A stretch of 64,000 nt of DNA from Sinotaia quadrata (taxonomy: Eukaryota > Mollusca > Gastropoda > Architaenioglossa > Viviparidae). The notes under the pieces are model-generated. The model saw nothing but the letters and a program-made list of their open reading frames with translations. It was not told the origin of the DNA and did not search any database. The translations under genes and the position numbers were made by a program. The stretch covers positions 68,092,891-68,156,890 of the forward strand of contig CM054179.1 in assembly GCA_028829895.1 (NCBI GenBank), given 5' to 3'. How positions within the stretch are numbered: the stretch's first letter is position 1; each line of letters starts with the position of its first letter. Of the stretch, positions 61,280 through 64,000 are shown piece by piece.

Positions 61280-61864
61280 CTAAATTAACAAGACAATTAA
61301 TTCCAGTTCTACCCGCAAAGATATGCAGGCATGTAAGCGTTGAATTTCCGCCATACAGAAGTGGGCACGTAGCCAGCCAGCCACAGTGTGGAAACCAGAC
61401 TGAATTAACAACCTCGTATAAATCTGAAAAAGTGAAATGGGAAAAAAATATATGAAGGATACAAATATAAAACTCAGAATGGAAAACAATTGTCGTAATC
61501 CGGATTGGGTGGTAATAAATGGGCAATTAACTCTCAGCTGTTTCCATCTGAGCAATCCAGTGCGCAGTACAGTTCTCGCCACGTTTGGGTCACCGAGCTG
61601 TAGTGACGAATGTCGACACAGTTTACCGCGTACTTCCATTCCTGTTGTTGTAGAGATTTCGCCGCCTTCATAAAATCTCTTGGAGGCACTATTGTTACTC
61701 CCAATGATGGAAAACAGGTCTGGCGGATTTTTGATGGTCGGAATTATTTTGAGCATATTTTGCGTTTCGGGTGATAAGAAAATGTACACAAACACACACA
61801 AAAACACACCTTTATATAACTTAAACCCTATCAGTATTATGTCACTATGTGAGCTAAGTATCAT
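61280..61864 (-). other. Unexplained 194-codon open frame
   Basis: This is the longest frame in the window not caused by a tandem array. It lies in a locally GC/CpG-richer block (61,480-61,680), and the plus strand is also partly open. The translation has hydrophobic stretches but no recognised domain, no clear start context and no obvious splice sites. It may be chance, a decayed repeat or a non-coding exon. Confidence 0.15.
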
Positions 61865-61871
61865 TAATTAA

Positions 61872-62685
61872 TTTCATGTATGATGTCACTATTTTCCTTT
61901 CCTGTAAAATCTACGTTCACATGCTGGAACACAAAAACCCCATTGCGTTTGGTGTTGTATACATCTTAAATGTCATTTTACATTGAGCACTTACATAAAT
62001 TTTACTGGTGATCCTTAATTCTCCCTAGTCAAGATGGCAGTTTAGAGTCAAATCTGTAGGGTGAGAGAATAAATGTAGTCTCGTGTAAAGCCTAATCATG
62101 GAAGACCATTGTCTGCTGCCTGGGCAAAATTATTGCATATAGAAAATCCTCCAAGCAACGCTCCAACCTTCACTCTTCCTAACCATGGCATGTAATACCT
62201 CCCCCTTCCCTTCCAGAAAATGAACGTCTTCTATGGCGCTTGTGACCGTCTGCAAAATAAGCGAAATGATAGAAAATGGACTTGAAAATCCTGTCAACAA
62301 TAATATACGGTTTTGATACCTTTGGAGGCTTCCTATAATTCCGTGCGACAAACATTCGTTGCCCGTTTTAAAGAAAAGGAGAGAAGCGACCACTAAATGG
62401 GGTGAAGCAAGTGCTGTTTAATCATGTGGTAAAAATAAAAATGGCGCTGTCTTGGACAGTTGGAAATGGAAATGTAAGGCAAGGTGAGAACAAATAACGT
62501 GACACTTGTGACAATTCTAGAGTGACTGGTTACCAGCACTTCTGTTCTATACTATACGTTAAGTGTCACGTCGCTTGTTTTCTTTTGCAGCGTGTGACGG
62601 GATGGGGGTGGGGTAATTTATGTCACGCCGTTTGCTTTCTCCTGTAGCGTGTGACGGGGTAATTTAGTGTCATGTTGTTTGCAGT
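61872..62685. other. Gene-free stretch
   Basis: A duplicated GTGTGACGGG/GTAATTTA motif at 62,594-62,664 is the only structure seen. Confidence 0.4.
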
Positions 62686-62689
62686 CTCT

Positions 62690-63105
62690 AACAGTGTTTG
62701 ATAGCGTATGAGCTACCAGCATTTGTGGTCCTTGGCAGTCTTATGGTGTCTGTTGTATACACGCCATTTAAGTTTATATGTGGTGTACATATGTATGAGT
62801 TACCAACATTTATGGCCTTTTGCAACGCATGTGCCAGTGTACGGTACCGGATTTACCAACATTTTGTGGCCTTCTGCAGTGTACGGTGCCAGATTTACCA
62901 ACATTTTGTGGCCTTCTGCAGTGTACGGTGCCAGATTTACCAACACTTGTGGTCTTTTGCAGTGTACGGTACCAGATTTACCAACATTTGTAGCTTTTTG
63001 CAGTGTACGGAGCCTATGTTACCAATATTTTGTGGCCTTTTGCAGTGTACGGTATCAGATTTACCAATATTTGTGATCTCGTACAGAATGTATGACGTAT
63101 TAGCT
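62690..63105 (+). repeat. 42-bp minisatellite, about nine units
   Basis: Units GTGTACGGTGCCAGATTTAC, CAACATTTTGTGGCCTTCTG, then CA. Best conserved at 62,860-63,060 and diverged on the left. The 42-bp unit is 14 codons and opens a 180-codon frame. Confidence 0.93.
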
Positions 63106-63401
63106 ACTAACATATGTGGTCCGAGTTCTACGCACGATCGTGTTATCAAGAATGCAGTAACATATTTACTTCACAAGAATGTATTTTCGTGCGCTCTACA
63201 GTTCGTCCAGAATTCGTATTCTTTTATATTGCACAGTTAATTTCGTTACAAGAATTTGAGCTTCTTTTACGTAAAGTATTACGTCACCATAACATGAGTT
63301 CTTCTGTATTGCATTGTTCTGACGTCACTCGAATTAGAATTCATATCTCTATGATCCAGAAGAAAGTAATTTTAAATCCCTAACGCACCATCTCCTGATA
63401 T

Positions 63402-63403
63402 TC

Positions 63404-63475
<72 letters not shown>

Positions 63476-63476
63476 A
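63402..63476 (+). repeat. CA/CT/CA compound microsatellite
   Basis: CA tract, CT tract, then CA tract. Confidence 0.96.
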
Positions 63477-63699
63477 CACATACTCAAAAGTTCAAAATAT
63501 TATAAATATTTTTCATTTTAACTGATTTTCCAATTTAATGTATGGTCCCATCCCTTCCTCACAAGCCACTGAATTCTTTTATGCGCCTTATGTATAAAAA
63601 TAGATTGAAAGAAAAAGAAAATGCACGGAGTGCACTGAGAGATAAATTGGATGACATCAGGATAACAACAAAAAAATTAGTGTTGAGTAGAAGATGACG

Positions 63700-63910
63700 G
63701 ATGACATAACAAAGAGACAAAATATGAGATGGAAGTCCAGGGACAAAACATGAGATGAAAGTACTGAGGCAAAGTGTGAAATGAAAGTACTGAGGCAAAG
63801 TGTGAAATGAAAGTACTGAGACAAAGTGTGAGATGACAGTACTGAGACAAAGTGTGAAATGAAAGTACTGAGACAAAGTGTGAGAAGAAAGTACTGAGAC
63901 AAAAGTTTCG
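63700..63910 (+). repeat. 28-bp minisatellite, about 7.5 units
   Basis: Units GAGACAAAGTGTGAAATGAA then AGTACT. Frames on the minus strand are by-products. Confidence 0.93.
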
Positions 63911-64000
63911 GGAAGAAAGGAGGATATCTCAAATATATGAGACAGAGGATAAGGGGAGTGGTAATGGAACTAGAAACGTCAAGAATGAAAGCAGGATTGT

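Noticed and set aside
62698..63240. 180-codon frame with CGLLQC-like repeats
   Set aside because: The 42-bp array is a codon multiple; the frame follows the array with drift at both ends.

Overview
The window reads as animal nuclear DNA: AT-rich, intron-bearing and gene-poor, with GT-AG introns, dinucleotide and ATCT/CTTT microsatellites, tRNA-derived SINE-like elements, solo LTRs and a LINE fragment. There are no prokaryotic operons, rRNA genes or CRISPR arrays. The single confident gene encodes a secreted chitin-binding protein with Ser-rich and Asp-rich linkers, which resembles biomineral or cuticle matrix proteins of lophotrochozoans. A mollusc is my best guess for the organism; this is inference, not proof.

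Layout. Positions 1-37,600 hold no gene I can defend. They are packed with short-unit tandem arrays (units of about 22-93 bp), microsatellites, six copies or fragments of one LTR family (13.6-26.1 kb), one LINE endonuclease relic (24.0-24.56 kb) and two SINE-like elements (2.5 and 30.7 kb). Positions 37,681-45,837 hold one six-exon minus-strand gene with a TATA box (45,830-45,837), signal-peptide exon, two CBM14-type chitin-binding domains, acidic, hydrophobic and basic segments, a stop at 37,945 and two AATAAA signals at 37,681-37,696. All splice phases agree and the joined reading frame is 1,461 nt (486 residues). From 45.9 kb to the end the window again holds only repeats, including a full-length 1,601-bp solo LTR (53,691-55,291) with a perfect 5-bp target-site duplication.

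Most long open frames here are stop-free frames of tandem arrays, often open on both strands, and I do not treat them as genes. The most interesting points are the chitin-binding gene itself; the poly-Ser tract inside its first chitin-binding domain; the tandem triplication of its first 5' splice site; a second possible signal-peptide start just upstream of exon 2; the LTR family with TG...CA ends; a pair of inverted minisatellite arrays; and a 49-bp array that repeats a CACGTG E-box eight times.
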